Shown here one piece after another: positions 35,065 through 42,842 of a stretch of DNA of 64,000 nt. The stretch is from contig WVSM01000006.1 of assembly GCA_015689645.1 (NCBI GenBank), forward strand, positions 124,001-188,000, in the 5' to 3' direction. A model generated the notes under the pieces. That model had not been told where the DNA came from, did not search any database, and saw only the letters and a list, made by a program, of their open reading frames with translations. The translations under genes and the position numbers were made by a program. Within the stretch, counting starts at the first letter, position 1, and every line of letters starts with the position of its first letter. The DNA comes from Rhodobacterales bacterium HKCCE4037. Its GTDB lineage: Bacteria; Pseudomonadota; Alphaproteobacteria; Rhodobacterales; Rhodobacteraceae.

Positions 35065-36738
35065 ATGAGCCGCATTCTTGCGGCGGTCACGTCTGGCCGC
35101 TTTTCCCCCGACCTGTCGAACATGGGTGGCGGGCTCACGCCGGGCCGCATCCGGATCGAGGTGCTGGCGGGCCTGACCGTGGCGCTGGCGCTGGTGCCCG
35201 AAGCGGTGGCCTTCGCCTTCGTGGCGGGCGTTCACCCGCTGGTGGGCCTTTACGCGGCCTTCCTCGTGGGCCTCATCACCGCGCTGATCGGCGGGCGGCC
35301 GGGCATGATCTCGGGCGCGACGGGGGCGCTGGCGGTTGTCATGGTGAGCCTCGTGGCGGCGCATGGGGTCGAATACCTCTTCGCCACGGTGATCCTGATG
35401 GGACTGATCCAGATCTTCGTGGGCGTGATGCGCTGGGGCAAGTTCATCCGCCTCGTGCCGCATCCGGTGATGCTGGGCTTCGTCAACGGCCTCGCGATCG
35501 TGATCTTCCTCGCGCAGCTGACGCAATTCCAGGTGCCGGGCACGGCGGAGGTGTCGGGACATGGCATGGCGGGCGGTGAATGGCTGTCGGGCTGGCCACT
35601 GATGATGATGTTGGGGCTGGTGGCGCTGACCATGGCGATCATCTGGCTGCTGCCGAAACTCACCAGCGTCGTGCCCGCGCCGCTGGCGGGCATCGGGATC
35701 ACCGCGGCAATCGTGCTGATCTTCAACATCGACGTGCCGCGCGTGGGCGACATGGCGGAAATTGCGGGCGGCTTCCCGCCGTTCCATATCCCCTTCAGCT
35801 TCTCGGGCGGCGAGATGCAGGGCCTCTACGGTGACCTGCTCGCCCCGTTCACGCTGGAAACCCTCTGGATCATCCTGCCCTACGCGCTGATCCTTGCGGC
35901 CATCGGTCTGATCGAGAGCCTGCTGACCCTGAACCTCGTCGGCGAGATCACCGGCGAGCGCGGCGGCGCAAGCCGTGAATGCGTGGCGCAGGGCGTGGCC
36001 AACACCGTGACGGGCTTCTTCGGCGGCATGGGTGGCTGCGCGATGATCGGCCAGTCGATGATCAACGTGAAATCCGGCGCGCGCACCCGCATCGCGGGCG
36101 TCGTCGCGGCGCTGTTCCTTCTGTCCTTCATCCTCTTTGCCGCCCCGCTGATCGAGCAGATCCCGCTCGCCGCGCTGGTGGGCGTGATGTTCATGGTGGT
36201 GATCGGCACCTTCGCGTGGAACAGCCTGAAGATCCTCTTCAAGGTTCCGCGCATGGACGCCTTCGTCATCGTGCTGGTGACGGTCGTGACCGTGGCCACG
36301 GACCTTGCGACGGCGGTTGTGGTTGGCGTGATCGTCTCGGCGCTGGCCTACAGCTGGCAGAACGCCACGCGCATCCATGCCATTACCCGCGAGAGTGTGA
36401 CCGAGAAGGGCGCCAAGGTCTACGAGATCCAGGGGCCGCTGTTCTTCGGCTCCACCGACGGATTCACCGAGCTCTTCGATGTCGAGAACGACCCGGACAT
36501 TGTGATCGTCGATTTCGCCCGCAGCCGCGTGGTGGACCAATCGGCCTTGCAGGCCATCGAGGCCGTCGCGGGCAAGTACGAGGCCGAGGGAAAGCGGATC
36601 ATGCTGCGCCACCTGAGCCGCGATTGTCACCGGCTGCTGGCCAAGGCCGGGCACCTGATGATCGACAGCGACGACGACCCCGATTACGAGGTCGCGACGG
36701 ATTACTCGGTGCGGACGGGGATCTTGGGCGGGCATTGA
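35065..36738 (+). CDS. SulP-family anion transporter with STAS domain
   Basis: 557 residues. About 11-12 membrane segments form the SulP core (LAGLTVALALVPEAVAFAFVAG near residue 35, GGMGGCAMIGQSMINVKSGARTR near 325), and the last ~110 residues form a cytoplasmic STAS domain (YEIQGPLFFGSTDGFTELF, VIVDFARSRVVDQSALQAIEAV). SulP proteins carry sulfate, bicarbonate or C4-dicarboxylates; the EAVAFAF signature and lack of a carbonic anhydrase partner do not settle which. GAGAGG lies upstream of the ATG. It is monocistronic and faces mtnP. Confidence 0.93.
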   Translation: MSRILAAVTSGRFSPDLSNMGGGLTPGRIRIEVLAGLTVALALVPEAVAFAFVAGVHPLVGLYAAFLVGLITALIGGRPGMISGATGALAVVMVSLVAAHGVEYLFATVILMGLIQIFVGVMRWGKFIRLVPHPVMLGFVNGLAIVIFLAQLTQFQVPGTAEVSGHGMAGGEWLSGWPLMMMLGLVALTMAIIWLLPKLTSVVPAPLAGIGITAAIVLIFNIDVPRVGDMAEIAGGFPPFHIPFSFSGGEMQGLYGDLLAPFTLETLWIILPYALILAAIGLIESLLTLNLVGEITGERGGASRECVAQGVANTVTGFFGGMGGCAMIGQSMINVKSGARTRIAGVVAALFLLSFILFAAPLIEQIPLAALVGVMFMVVIGTFAWNSLKILFKVPRMDAFVIVLVTVVTVATDLATAVVVGVIVSALAYSWQNATRIHAITRESVTEKGAKVYEIQGPLFFGSTDGFTELFDVENDPDIVIVDFARSRVVDQSALQAIEAVAGKYEAEGKRIMLRHLSRDCHRLLAKAGHLMIDSDDDPDYEVATDYSVRTGILGGH

Positions 36739-36920
36739 GCCCCGGTTCTGCGGGCCGTAAGGACCCGGCCCGGTGACTCAGACTTTGTGTATCGGGCCGG
36801 AACGCCGGGCCGCAAGCGCCGGGTTCTTGTTCCCGGCGCTCCTCGCCCGAAGCGGTCCTTCGACCTGCGGCGCGCAACGGTCCGCTTTTTGGGACGAAGC
36901 TGCCGTGTGTAGCGGTGTGT

Positions 36921-37400
36921 TCAGCGTCCGTTTTTGAGAACGGGTGCCAGCCCATTTGACAAGGCAATCGCAGTTTCGCGCAGCGCGGCCTCTTCCGGCT
37001 TTGGTGGCGATTTCCACTCCAGATCACGTGTTGCAATGTACCGCCGGGAGGTTACGTCGGTTTTTTCGACAAGCGGAAATACATGGGCATGTGCATGCGG
37101 AACGTCGCCGCCCGTGAACATGAACGCGACACGTTCCACGGAATAAAGCGTCTTCTGAGTTGCCGCTATGCGCTGGCCCAGCAGCATTATCTCTGAACAA
37201 ACATCGGGCGGCAAAGCCTCGAAGGTAGCAAAGTGTTCCAACGGGATAATCTGCACATGGCCGTCGCGGATTGGAGAGGTGTCGAGGAAGGCAACGATGC
37301 GATCATTGCGAAATATCTCATGTGCCTCAGTTTGCCCTGCAGCAATCTGGCAAAAGAGGCAATGATCACGCGATGGTTCCGGGATGACGACATGAAACAC
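36921..37400 (-). CDS. HIT-family (histidine triad) protein
   Basis: 159 residues with a HIT nucleotide-hydrolase/transferase domain: an N-terminal CLFC metal-type pair, the DGHVQIIPLEHFATFEAL strand-helix, and the triad HAHAHVFPL near residue 102. Such enzymes hydrolyse nucleotide conjugates such as adenosine phosphoramidates. The start is a GTG at 37400 directly after an in-frame TAA, with no good ribosome site, and the first residues are unlike most family members. Its base composition is visibly less GC-rich than its neighbours and it is flanked by a hairpin-rich gap, which suggests later acquisition. No operon partner. Confidence 0.82.
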   Translation of the reverse strand: MFHVVIPEPSRDHCLFCQIAAGQTEAHEIFRNDRIVAFLDTSPIRDGHVQIIPLEHFATFEALPPDVCSEIMLLGQRIAATQKTLYSVERVAFMFTGGDVPHAHAHVFPLVEKTDVTSRRYIATRDLEWKSPPKPEEAALRETAIALSNGLAPVLKNGR

Positions 37401-37751
37401 AGCTTAGCAGCCATTCGAGCAAGCCGCAGCATGGGTATTAGTGGACTCCAACCCGCCATGCGCCGCGCAATCATGGAGAACCTGCTTCATGCGCTGCGCC
37501 CACTCCGGCTCGCTAACCGTCCAAAAAACCGGGTTCGCTTGTCGTCTGACACCCCCCGGAGCCGCATCCAAGCCCCGTCCCCGCCCATCTTCGTTCCATG
37601 AAAATGCAAAACGCCGCGCGAAGCGCGGCGCCACGCCCAACGGGAGGCGGAGCCCCTTCAGGGGCTTCGCCGACGGGCGGGAGCGCCCCGCTTCAGCGCT
37701 TGTCGCATGTCAGGCGAGCGCAAAACCGGGTCCACTTTTGCGCGACATGCT
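37401..37751. other. 351-bp gap with strong hairpins, no convincing gene
   Basis: Contains an 8-bp perfect stem CGCCGCGC-GAA-GCGCGGCG (37612-37630) and an 11-pair stem with TTCA loop (37646-37671), followed by a further GC-rich inverted segment to ~37700. A small minus frame (37404-37640) exists but has no recognisable domain. The hairpins follow the 3' end of the flavin reductase gene on the minus strand and may protect or end its transcript. Confidence 0.55.
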
Positions 37752-38357
37752 CTACTGCCCCGGGCGGTCCAATGCGAACTTGTCGCGGATCACCGAGTAG
37801 TCGCGATAGCCCATGCGGGTCAGCGGGTTGAAGGTGAGGACGTCGAAGATGCCGTCGACAAGGCAATTGTCGCGGATGTGGACGCCCACGACCTCGCCGA
37901 AGGTCACGAAATTGGACTGGCCTTCCAATTGCAGGATCTGCGTCATGCGGCATTCGAGGCTGGCTGGCGCATTGGCCACGCGCGAGCAGGCGATCTCGGA
38001 ACACTCGGCGCGCTCGATGCCGGCGTCGGTGAATTCGTCGGTTTCCTTCGGCCAGGGGCCGGAGGTCTGGTTCATCGCGTCGCGGGCCGCGTATTCCACG
38101 ATGTTGACGCAGAACACACCGGTGTCGCGGATATTGGCGACGCTGTCCTTGGTGTCGCCGCGGTCGTCCTTGGCGGAGGTGGAGGCGAACATGACCTGCG
38201 GCGGGGTGTAGGCCACGGCGTTGAAGAAGGAATAGGGCGCGAGGTTCTCGGACCCGTCGGAGCCGCGGGTCGAGATCCAGCCGATCGGGCGCGGCGAGAC
38301 GATGGCGTTGAAGGGGTTGTGGGGCAGGCCGTGGCCTTCGGACGGACGGTAGAACAT
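37752..38357 (-). CDS. Flavin reductase (DIM6/NTAB-like) family protein
   Basis: 201 residues, FMN-binding split-barrel fold. The N-terminal IVSPRPIGWISTRG and LAPYSFFNAVAYTPPQVMF segments line the flavin site, and SLECRMTQILQLEG lies in the second half. Members reduce flavin with NAD(P)H for a partner monooxygenase or act as small oxidoreductases; no monooxygenase lies nearby, so the partner is unknown. GAGGAAA precedes the ATG. It is divergent from the GNAT gene, and the second copy of the large nested inverted repeat sits in the shared gap. Confidence 0.9.
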   Translation of the reverse strand: MFYRPSEGHGLPHNPFNAIVSPRPIGWISTRGSDGSENLAPYSFFNAVAYTPPQVMFASTSAKDDRGDTKDSVANIRDTGVFCVNIVEYAARDAMNQTSGPWPKETDEFTDAGIERAECSEIACSRVANAPASLECRMTQILQLEGQSNFVTFGEVVGVHIRDNCLVDGIFDVLTFNPLTRMGYRDYSVIRDKFALDRPGQ

Positions 38358-38411
38358 GTGCTTTCCTCTTGATTTGGCAAAGACCTAGCCGCGTGCTACG
38401 CCGCTGACCAG

Positions 38412-38510
38412 AGCGTTTCCGGTTTTCCGTTGAATCGCCAATGCCCTGCCACGCCGTCGGCGGTCGCGGGACATTGGCGATACCTTGGTTCAGGGAAAAC
38501 CGGCAACGCT
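38412..38510. repeat. ~100-bp nested inverted repeat, copy 2 (conserved-core hairpin)
   Basis: Outer stem AGCGTT-x-CCGGTTTTCC (38412-38428) pairs with GGAAAACCGG-x-AACGCT (38494-38510). The inner perfect 9-bp stem is ATCGCCAAT (38434-38442) with ATTGGCGAT (38473-38481). The 30-bp core differs from copy 1 (31313-31412) at four positions and keeps CCCTGCCACGCC, TCGGCG and CGGGAC. Inner-stem, core and outer-stem distances match copy 1 to within a base. It lies between the divergent flavin reductase and GNAT genes, 20 bp before the GNAT ATG. Confidence 0.8.
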
Positions 38511-38530
38511 TCAGAGGCAGCGACGGATCA

Positions 38531-39007
38531 ATGTACAGGATCATCCAGGAAACCTCCGCCGACCGGGACGAGGTCGAGGCGCTTTATGACACCTGCTTCG
38601 CGCCGGGGCGCGAGGCGCTGTCCTCCTACCGCCTGCGCGACGGGGTGCCGCCGGTGCGCGCGCTCTGCCGGGTGGCGCGGGACGACCTGGATATCGTCGC
38701 GGGCGCGATCCGGTTCTGGCCCGTGAAGGTTGGGCGGTTCGAGGCTTTGTTGCTGGGGCCTGTCGCCGTGCACCCGACGCGGCAGGGCGAGGGACTGGGC
38801 GCGCTCCTGATGCAGGAGGGGCTGGGTGCCGCCGCGACGGATGGCTGGCGGCGCATCCTGCTGGTGGGTGATGCGCCCTATTACAATCGGTTCGGCTTTT
38901 CCAAGCTGGAGGGCGTGCGGATGCCGCCGCCGACCAACCCCGAGCGCGTGCTGGGGCGCGGCGACTGGGACCGGATCGGCGGAGCGGTCACGCGCTGGGG
39001 CAGCTGA
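38531..39007 (+). CDS. GNAT-family N-acetyltransferase
   Basis: 158 residues. The acetyl-CoA-binding motif A reads LLLGPVAVHPTRQGEGLGALLMQEGL (~78-102), followed by ILLVGDAPYYNRFGF (motif B), the pattern of the YhbS/predicted N-acetyltransferase branch. The acceptor is unknown. The ATG at 38531 is used because the domain begins there; the frame is open to 38441 through the big inverted repeat, which is unlikely to be coding. The ribosome site is weak (GAGG about 12 bases upstream), so the repeat just upstream could affect translation. Confidence 0.88.
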   Translation: MYRIIQETSADRDEVEALYDTCFAPGREALSSYRLRDGVPPVRALCRVARDDLDIVAGAIRFWPVKVGRFEALLLGPVAVHPTRQGEGLGALLMQEGLGAAATDGWRRILLVGDAPYYNRFGFSKLEGVRMPPPTNPERVLGRGDWDRIGGAVTRWGS

Positions 39008-39090
39008 CGGTTTGCGCCCGGGCAACAGGTGGCGGGCTTTGGCGCAACTCGCGCTTGATCCGGGCCGTGCCGCGCGTATTTAACCTTCTC

Positions 39091-39795
39091 ATGTGGAGAG
39101 TTCTCGCCCTTTTTTCGCTCATCGCGGTGGCGCCCCTTTTTTCGGGGCCGCTGAGGGCGCAGGAATATATCACCGTCCCCGACATCATCTCGGACGAGGC
39201 CTTCTACCGGCTGGTGGCCTGCGGCGCTGTGCCCGGCGGCGAATGTTCGAAGCCCTTCATCTACTGGCCCGAGGACCGGCGGCTGAACCTGCGGGTTGGG
39301 ATTTCGGCCACCGGCAGCGATTTCGCCGATTACCGCTACGACCTCGTGGACGCCGCCATCGACGCGGCGATTGCCGAGATCAACGGTGCCGGTGCGCATC
39401 TCTATCTGGAGCGGGTCTACGAGGGCGAGATGGACGTGCCGATCTTCCTTGTGGATGCACCGCAAGGCGGCGTGATCGCAGGTACGGGACTGGACGAGCT
39501 CGACGGGTCCTCCATCGCGATCGGGCGGGTCGCGATCCGGTCGCGCGGGGATGAGATCGTCGCGGCCTCGATCGCCATCAGCCACGACATCCGGCGGCGC
39601 GAGATCGCGTCGGTCATCCTGGAGGAGCTGGTGCAGTCACTGGGGCTGGTCACGGACGTCGATTCACCGGCCTATGAGCGGTCGATCTTCGCGGAGAACG
39701 GCAATTCGATGACCCGGCTGCGCGGGCAGGATGCAGCGGCGCTGAGGCGTCATTACCCGCGACCCGGCGTTCCGGTGCGCGGCTCGGACGAGTGA
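39091..39795 (+). CDS. DUF2927 secreted protein, putative protease-like fold
   Basis: 234 residues. A signal peptide ([22 protein letters not shown]) is followed by a DUF2927 domain typical of Rhodobacterales; the [23 protein letters not shown] start and [25 protein letters not shown] segment, with a conserved Glu-rich helix resembling a truncated zincin, are visible. The function is unknown. ATG 39091 is chosen because the signal peptide starts there; a TTG at 39055 is the longer alternative. It is 13 bp upstream of apt on the same strand, so the two are co-transcribed. Confidence 0.8.
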   Translation: MWRVLALFSLIAVAPLFSGPLRAQEYITVPDIISDEAFYRLVACGAVPGGECSKPFIYWPEDRRLNLRVGISATGSDFADYRYDLVDAAIDAAIAEINGAGAHLYLERVYEGEMDVPIFLVDAPQGGVIAGTGLDELDGSSIAIGRVAIRSRGDEIVAASIAISHDIRRREIASVILEELVQSLGLVTDVDSPAYERSIFAENGNSMTRLRGQDAAALRRHYPRPGVPVRGSDE

Positions 39796-39808
39796 AAGGC
39801 AGGCGCCC

Positions 39809-40348
39809 ATGATCGCTGACAAATCCGTTGCGGATTACATCCGCACGATCCCCGATTTCCCGCACGAGGGCATCCAGTTCCGGGACGTCACCACGCTGTT
39901 CCAGGACCCGCGCGGCTTCCGGCTGGCCGTCGATCAGCTTCTGGCGCCCTTCGTGGGTGAACAGATCGACGCGGTGGCAGGACTGGAGGCGCGGGGCTTC
40001 ATCCTGGGCGGTGCGGTGGCGCACCAGCTGTCGAAGGGGTTCGTTCCGGTGCGCAAGAAAGGCAAGCTGCCCGCCGCCACGATCGAGCAGGCCTATACGC
40101 TGGAATACGGCGAGGCGGTGGTCGAGATCCACGACGATGCGGTCGCGCCGGGGGACAAGGTGCTGATCGTCGACGATCTGCTGGCCACGGGCGGCACGGC
40201 GGAGGCGGGCATCAAGCTGATCGAGCGGCTCGGGGCGGAGGTCATCGGCTGCGCCTTCGTCATCGACCTGCCGGACCTTGGCGGCCGCAATCGGCTGGAA
40301 GCGATGGGCGTGCCGGTTCACGCGATCTGCGCCTACGGCGGGCACTGA
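39809..40348 (+). CDS. apt: Adenine phosphoribosyltransferase
   Basis: 179 residues. Makes AMP from adenine and PRPP. The PRPP-binding motif [21 protein letters not shown] is at ~118-138; the N-terminal [21 protein letters not shown] and [15 protein letters not shown] segments are diagnostic. It would recycle the adenine released by MtnP. AAAGGCAGG precedes the ATG. Follows the DUF2927 gene by 13 bp. Downstream lie a TTAA-N7-TTAA motif, a 14-bp inverted repeat and tRNA-Leu. Confidence 0.97.
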   Translation: MIADKSVADYIRTIPDFPHEGIQFRDVTTLFQDPRGFRLAVDQLLAPFVGEQIDAVAGLEARGFILGGAVAHQLSKGFVPVRKKGKLPAATIEQAYTLEYGEAVVEIHDDAVAPGDKVLIVDDLLATGGTAEAGIKLIERLGAEVIGCAFVIDLPDLGGRNRLEAMGVPVHAICAYGGH

Positions 40349-40381
40349 CACAGCCCTGCAATTTCTTGGCGAGAGCTGTCC

Positions 40382-40404
40382 TTGGTTAACCCAACATTAA
40401 CCAA
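40382..40404. promoter_or_regulatory. Inverted repeat TTGGTTAA-N7-TTAACCAA, possible CtrA-type site
   Basis: Eight-base arms around 7 bases create a TTAA-N7-TTAA motif (40386-40400), the CtrA-type spacing. It is 34 bp after apt and about 155 bp before tRNA-Leu. It could instead be a weak stem-loop ending apt transcription; there is no T-run. Confidence 0.35.
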
Positions 40405-40468
40405 AGGCACTTACCCCTTGCGACATCCACAGTGTTGTTTGTGGGCTTCTGTGCTTGCCGTACCCAGA

Positions 40469-40505
40469 TGCTGCACGTTCCGACCCCAATACGGAACGTG
40501 CAGCA
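40469..40505. repeat. Perfect 14-bp inverted repeat upstream of tRNA-Leu
   Basis: TGCTGCACGTTCCG (40469-40482) and its exact complement (40492-40505) flank a 9-base loop. It ends 53 bp before the tRNA-Leu gene. The stem is long and mixed in composition with no U-run, so it looks more like a protein site or an integrated-element scar than a terminator. tRNA-adjacent inverted repeats are common at element attachment sites, but no integrase is present. Confidence 0.6.
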
Positions 40506-40558
40506 CGCCGTCCCGCGCATTGTCATTTCCCGTCTGGCCCGCTACCCGTGGTCGACAT

Positions 40559-40645
40559 GCGGGCGTGATGGAATTGGTAGACATATCGGACTTAAAATCC
40601 GTGGGGCCCCGGCCCGTGTGGGTTCGAGTCCCACCGCCCGCACCA
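40559..40645 (+). tRNA. tRNA-Leu (anticodon TAA)
   Basis: 87-nt type II cloverleaf with encoded CCA: acceptor GCGGGCG pairs with CGCCCGC, discriminator A, anticodon loop CTTAAAA within the GGACTTAAAATCC arm, a long variable arm (GGGGCCCCGGCCCGT region), and T arm GTGGGTTCGAGTCCCAC. Reads UUA/UUG codons, which are rare in this GC-rich genome. Confidence 0.97.
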
Positions 40646-40744
40646 ATCCTTTCCCGGGCATGCCGCCCTTTGAGCCACCTGTGGCCCGGGTTGAGGTTCC
40701 GGGTTGATCCTCTCACCTGAACCGAACGGGACAGCACCAGGCTG

Positions 40745-41863
40745 TCAATCGGGCTCGGCGATGCGTCCGGCAAGCGTGGGCACGGATGCGCCGGTCGTTT
40801 CGGGGAAGCTGCCTGGAAGGTCGCGCAGTCGGCGCATCGCGAGATAGGCGAAGCACTGTGCTTCGGTCGCATCGCCGTCCATCCCGACATCCTCGGCCTT
40901 GACGATGTCGAGCCCGGCATAGGTCCGCAGCATCGCGAGCAGGGTGGGGTTGCGCCGTCCGCCCCCGCAAACGACGAGGCGGTTGGGCCGCTCAGGCAGA
41001 AGGTCGAGACCGCGCCCGACGGCGGAGGCGGTGAAGGCGGTCAGGGTTGCGGCGCCGTCCGCGTCCGACAGGTCAGCGACCCAATCGTGCCCGAAATCGA
41101 AACGGTCGAGCGATTTGGGATAGGGCCGCGCCAGGTACGCGTTATCCAACGCCCGGCTCAGCAAGGCCTCGTCGACCTGTCCGGATGCGGCAAGCTTGCC
41201 GTCGCGGTCCATCTCGCCAAGGCCCCGCGCGCCGATGAAATCATTGATCGGCGCGTTCGCGGGCCCCGTGTCGAAGGCCGCCAGCCCGCCTTGCCCGTTG
41301 CGCGCGGTGACATTGGCGACCCCGCCGAGGTTCAGGATCGCCGTGCCGGGGTCGCCGATCCGGTCAAGCATCGCGGCGTGGAAGATCGCCGACAGGGGCG
41401 CGCCCTGTCCGCCGTTTGCCATGTCGGTGCTCCGGAAGTCGTAGACGACCTTCGTGCCAAGCAGGCGCGCCATCAGCGCTCCATCGCCCAATTGCCGCGT
41501 CTGGCCGTTTCGGCCCGGCTCCGGCGCGCGGTGCAACACGGTCTGGCCGTGGAACCCCACGGCGGCAATGTCGGCCATGCGCAGCCCCGCCTGATCCACC
41601 AGCGCCGCGACGGCCGCGGATTGCGCGCGGGTGATGCGCTCCTCGGCCTGCGCGAACAGGGCAGGCTCGGGGCCTTGGAATTGCCACTTCAGCGCTTCGT
41701 CCAGGCAGCGGGCGAGGATCGTTCGGGTCTCGGCATCGTAGGGAAAGAAGGCGAAGGCCCCGAACTCCGAAATGGTTTCGCCGTCAGTGCGCAGAAGCGC
41801 CACGTCGATATTGCCGTCGAGGACTGTGCCGGTCATCAGGCCGACGCACCAATGCTGTGCCAT
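40745..41863 (-). CDS. anmK: 1,6-Anhydro-N-acetylmuramic acid kinase
   Basis: 372 residues. Cleaves the anhydro ring and phosphorylates anhydro-MurNAc to MurNAc 6-phosphate, which MurQ (encoded 6 kb upstream in the same operon) then opens. Family marks: GLMTGTVLDGNIDVAL at the N terminus (most relatives have GTSxDG, so Val replaces the usual Ser), LNLGGVANVT and AFDTGPANAPIND with the catalytic Asp, and VVCGGGRRNPTLLAML. It starts 4 bases after the hydrolase stop. Last gene of the murQ-transporter-hydrolase-anmK operon, so anhydromuropeptide use looks like the common theme. Confidence 0.94.
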   Translation of the reverse strand: MAQHWCVGLMTGTVLDGNIDVALLRTDGETISEFGAFAFFPYDAETRTILARCLDEALKWQFQGPEPALFAQAEERITRAQSAAVAALVDQAGLRMADIAAVGFHGQTVLHRAPEPGRNGQTRQLGDGALMARLLGTKVVYDFRSTDMANGGQGAPLSAIFHAAMLDRIGDPGTAILNLGGVANVTARNGQGGLAAFDTGPANAPINDFIGARGLGEMDRDGKLAASGQVDEALLSRALDNAYLARPYPKSLDRFDFGHDWVADLSDADGAATLTAFTASAVGRGLDLLPERPNRLVVCGGGRRNPTLLAMLRTYAGLDIVKAEDVGMDGDATEAQCFAYLAMRRLRDLPGSFPETTGASVPTLAGRIAEPD

Positions 41864-41867
41864 GTCG

Positions 41868-42842
41868 CTACTCCGCGAAAAGCGCCTCACCCACCGCCTG
41901 GCGCAGCGGGCCGATGCCGCTGTCGGCGTGGCGCGTGGGATGGACGCGGTTGGTCAGAAGGGTCCAGGCGCGGCCCTGGTCGAAATCAATCCAGAGCCCG
42001 GTGCCGGTGAACCCGGTGTGCCCGATCGTGCGCGCGCTGCAGGCCTGCCCACCGGGCCAGCCGGGGTGGCGGATTTCCCAGCCATGGGTGCGCTTGGGCG
42101 AGAGGCTTTGCAGAACGGGGCCGGGGTCATCACGCGCCAGAAGGGCTTCGGCGAAGTCAAGCAGGGCATCGGCCGTGCCGAACAGGCCCGCGTGGCCCGA
42201 GCCTTGAAGCGCGTAGCAATTCTCATCGTGCACCTCGCCTCGCATCACGCGCTTTCGCCATGTGCAGGCCTCGGTCGCCGCGCAATCCTGTGGGGGCGGG
42301 GCGAAGCTGAACCCGGGGCCGGGATCCATGGCGCGGATTTCTCGGCCTTCGAGACGTTCCAGCGCGATGCCCAGAAGGATGAAGTTGATGTCGGAATAGA
42401 CCGGTTCGGACAGCAGCGGCCATTCCCGTTGCAGGACAAAGGCGCGCAGCGTGTCGGGATCGCTGCCATAGGTGTAGATCGGCGCGACCGCGGGGAAGGG
42501 CGTCTGGTGCCCGAGGCATTGGCGGAACGTGACGCGGCGTTCCGGGCAATCGGCGTCGTATTGCCGGAAGTCGGGGATGATCGTGGTCAGGGGGGCGTCG
42601 AGGTCGAGCCGTCCTGCCGCTGCGTGGGCGAGGATGCGTTCCGTGGTGAACACAGGTTTGGTGAGAGAGGCGAGATCGAAGATCGTGGCCCGTGTCACGG
42701 GTGCCTCGTCCGGCCCCTTGACGGCCAGCCCGGTCGCCTCCACCCGCCGCGCGCCGCCCTGCGTGACGCCCAGAACGGCACCGGGCAGGCGGCCTTGAGC
42801 TACGGTGTCCCGCGTCAGATCCCAGGCGGCATCGAAGCTCAT
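41868..42842 (-). CDS. Serine hydrolase of beta-lactamase/penicillin-binding fold (class C-like)
   Basis: 324 residues. The SxxK catalytic motif is S59-L-T-K62 (DLASLTKPVF), the second motif Y149-S-D (EPVYSDINFILLG), and the third likely HTG near residue 280 (IGHTGFTGTG). There is no signal peptide, so it acts in the cytoplasm, unlike true beta-lactamases. Position between a peptide-type importer and anmK suggests it removes peptides or ester groups from imported muropeptides before AnmK acts; this is inference. ATGA overlap with the ATPase gene upstream. The frame is open to 42911, but ATG 42842 gives the normal domain start. Confidence 0.85.
   Translation of the reverse strand: MSFDAAWDLTRDTVAQGRLPGAVLGVTQGGARRVEATGLAVKGPDEAPVTRATIFDLASLTKPVFTTERILAHAAAGRLDLDAPLTTIIPDFRQYDADCPERRVTFRQCLGHQTPFPAVAPIYTYGSDPDTLRAFVLQREWPLLSEPVYSDINFILLGIALERLEGREIRAMDPGPGFSFAPPPQDCAATEACTWRKRVMRGEVHDENCYALQGSGHAGLFGTADALLDFAEALLARDDPGPVLQSLSPKRTHGWEIRHPGWPGGQACSARTIGHTGFTGTGLWIDFDQGRAWTLLTNRVHPTRHADSGIGPLRQAVGEALFAE

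Noticed and set aside
34990-36735. 581-codon open frame on the minus strand
   Set aside because: Antisense to sulP; His/Asp/Arg-rich with no family.
37404-37640. Small minus-strand frame of 78 codons upstream of the HIT gene
   Set aside because: Its first third runs through a GC hairpin, there is no ribosome site and I recognise no domain. The C-terminal half looks somewhat protein-like, so it is noted but not called.
40469-40645. tRNA-Leu as an integration site of a genomic island
   Set aside because: No integrase, no direct repeat of the tRNA 3' end in the window and the following genes are well-matched chromosomal operons.
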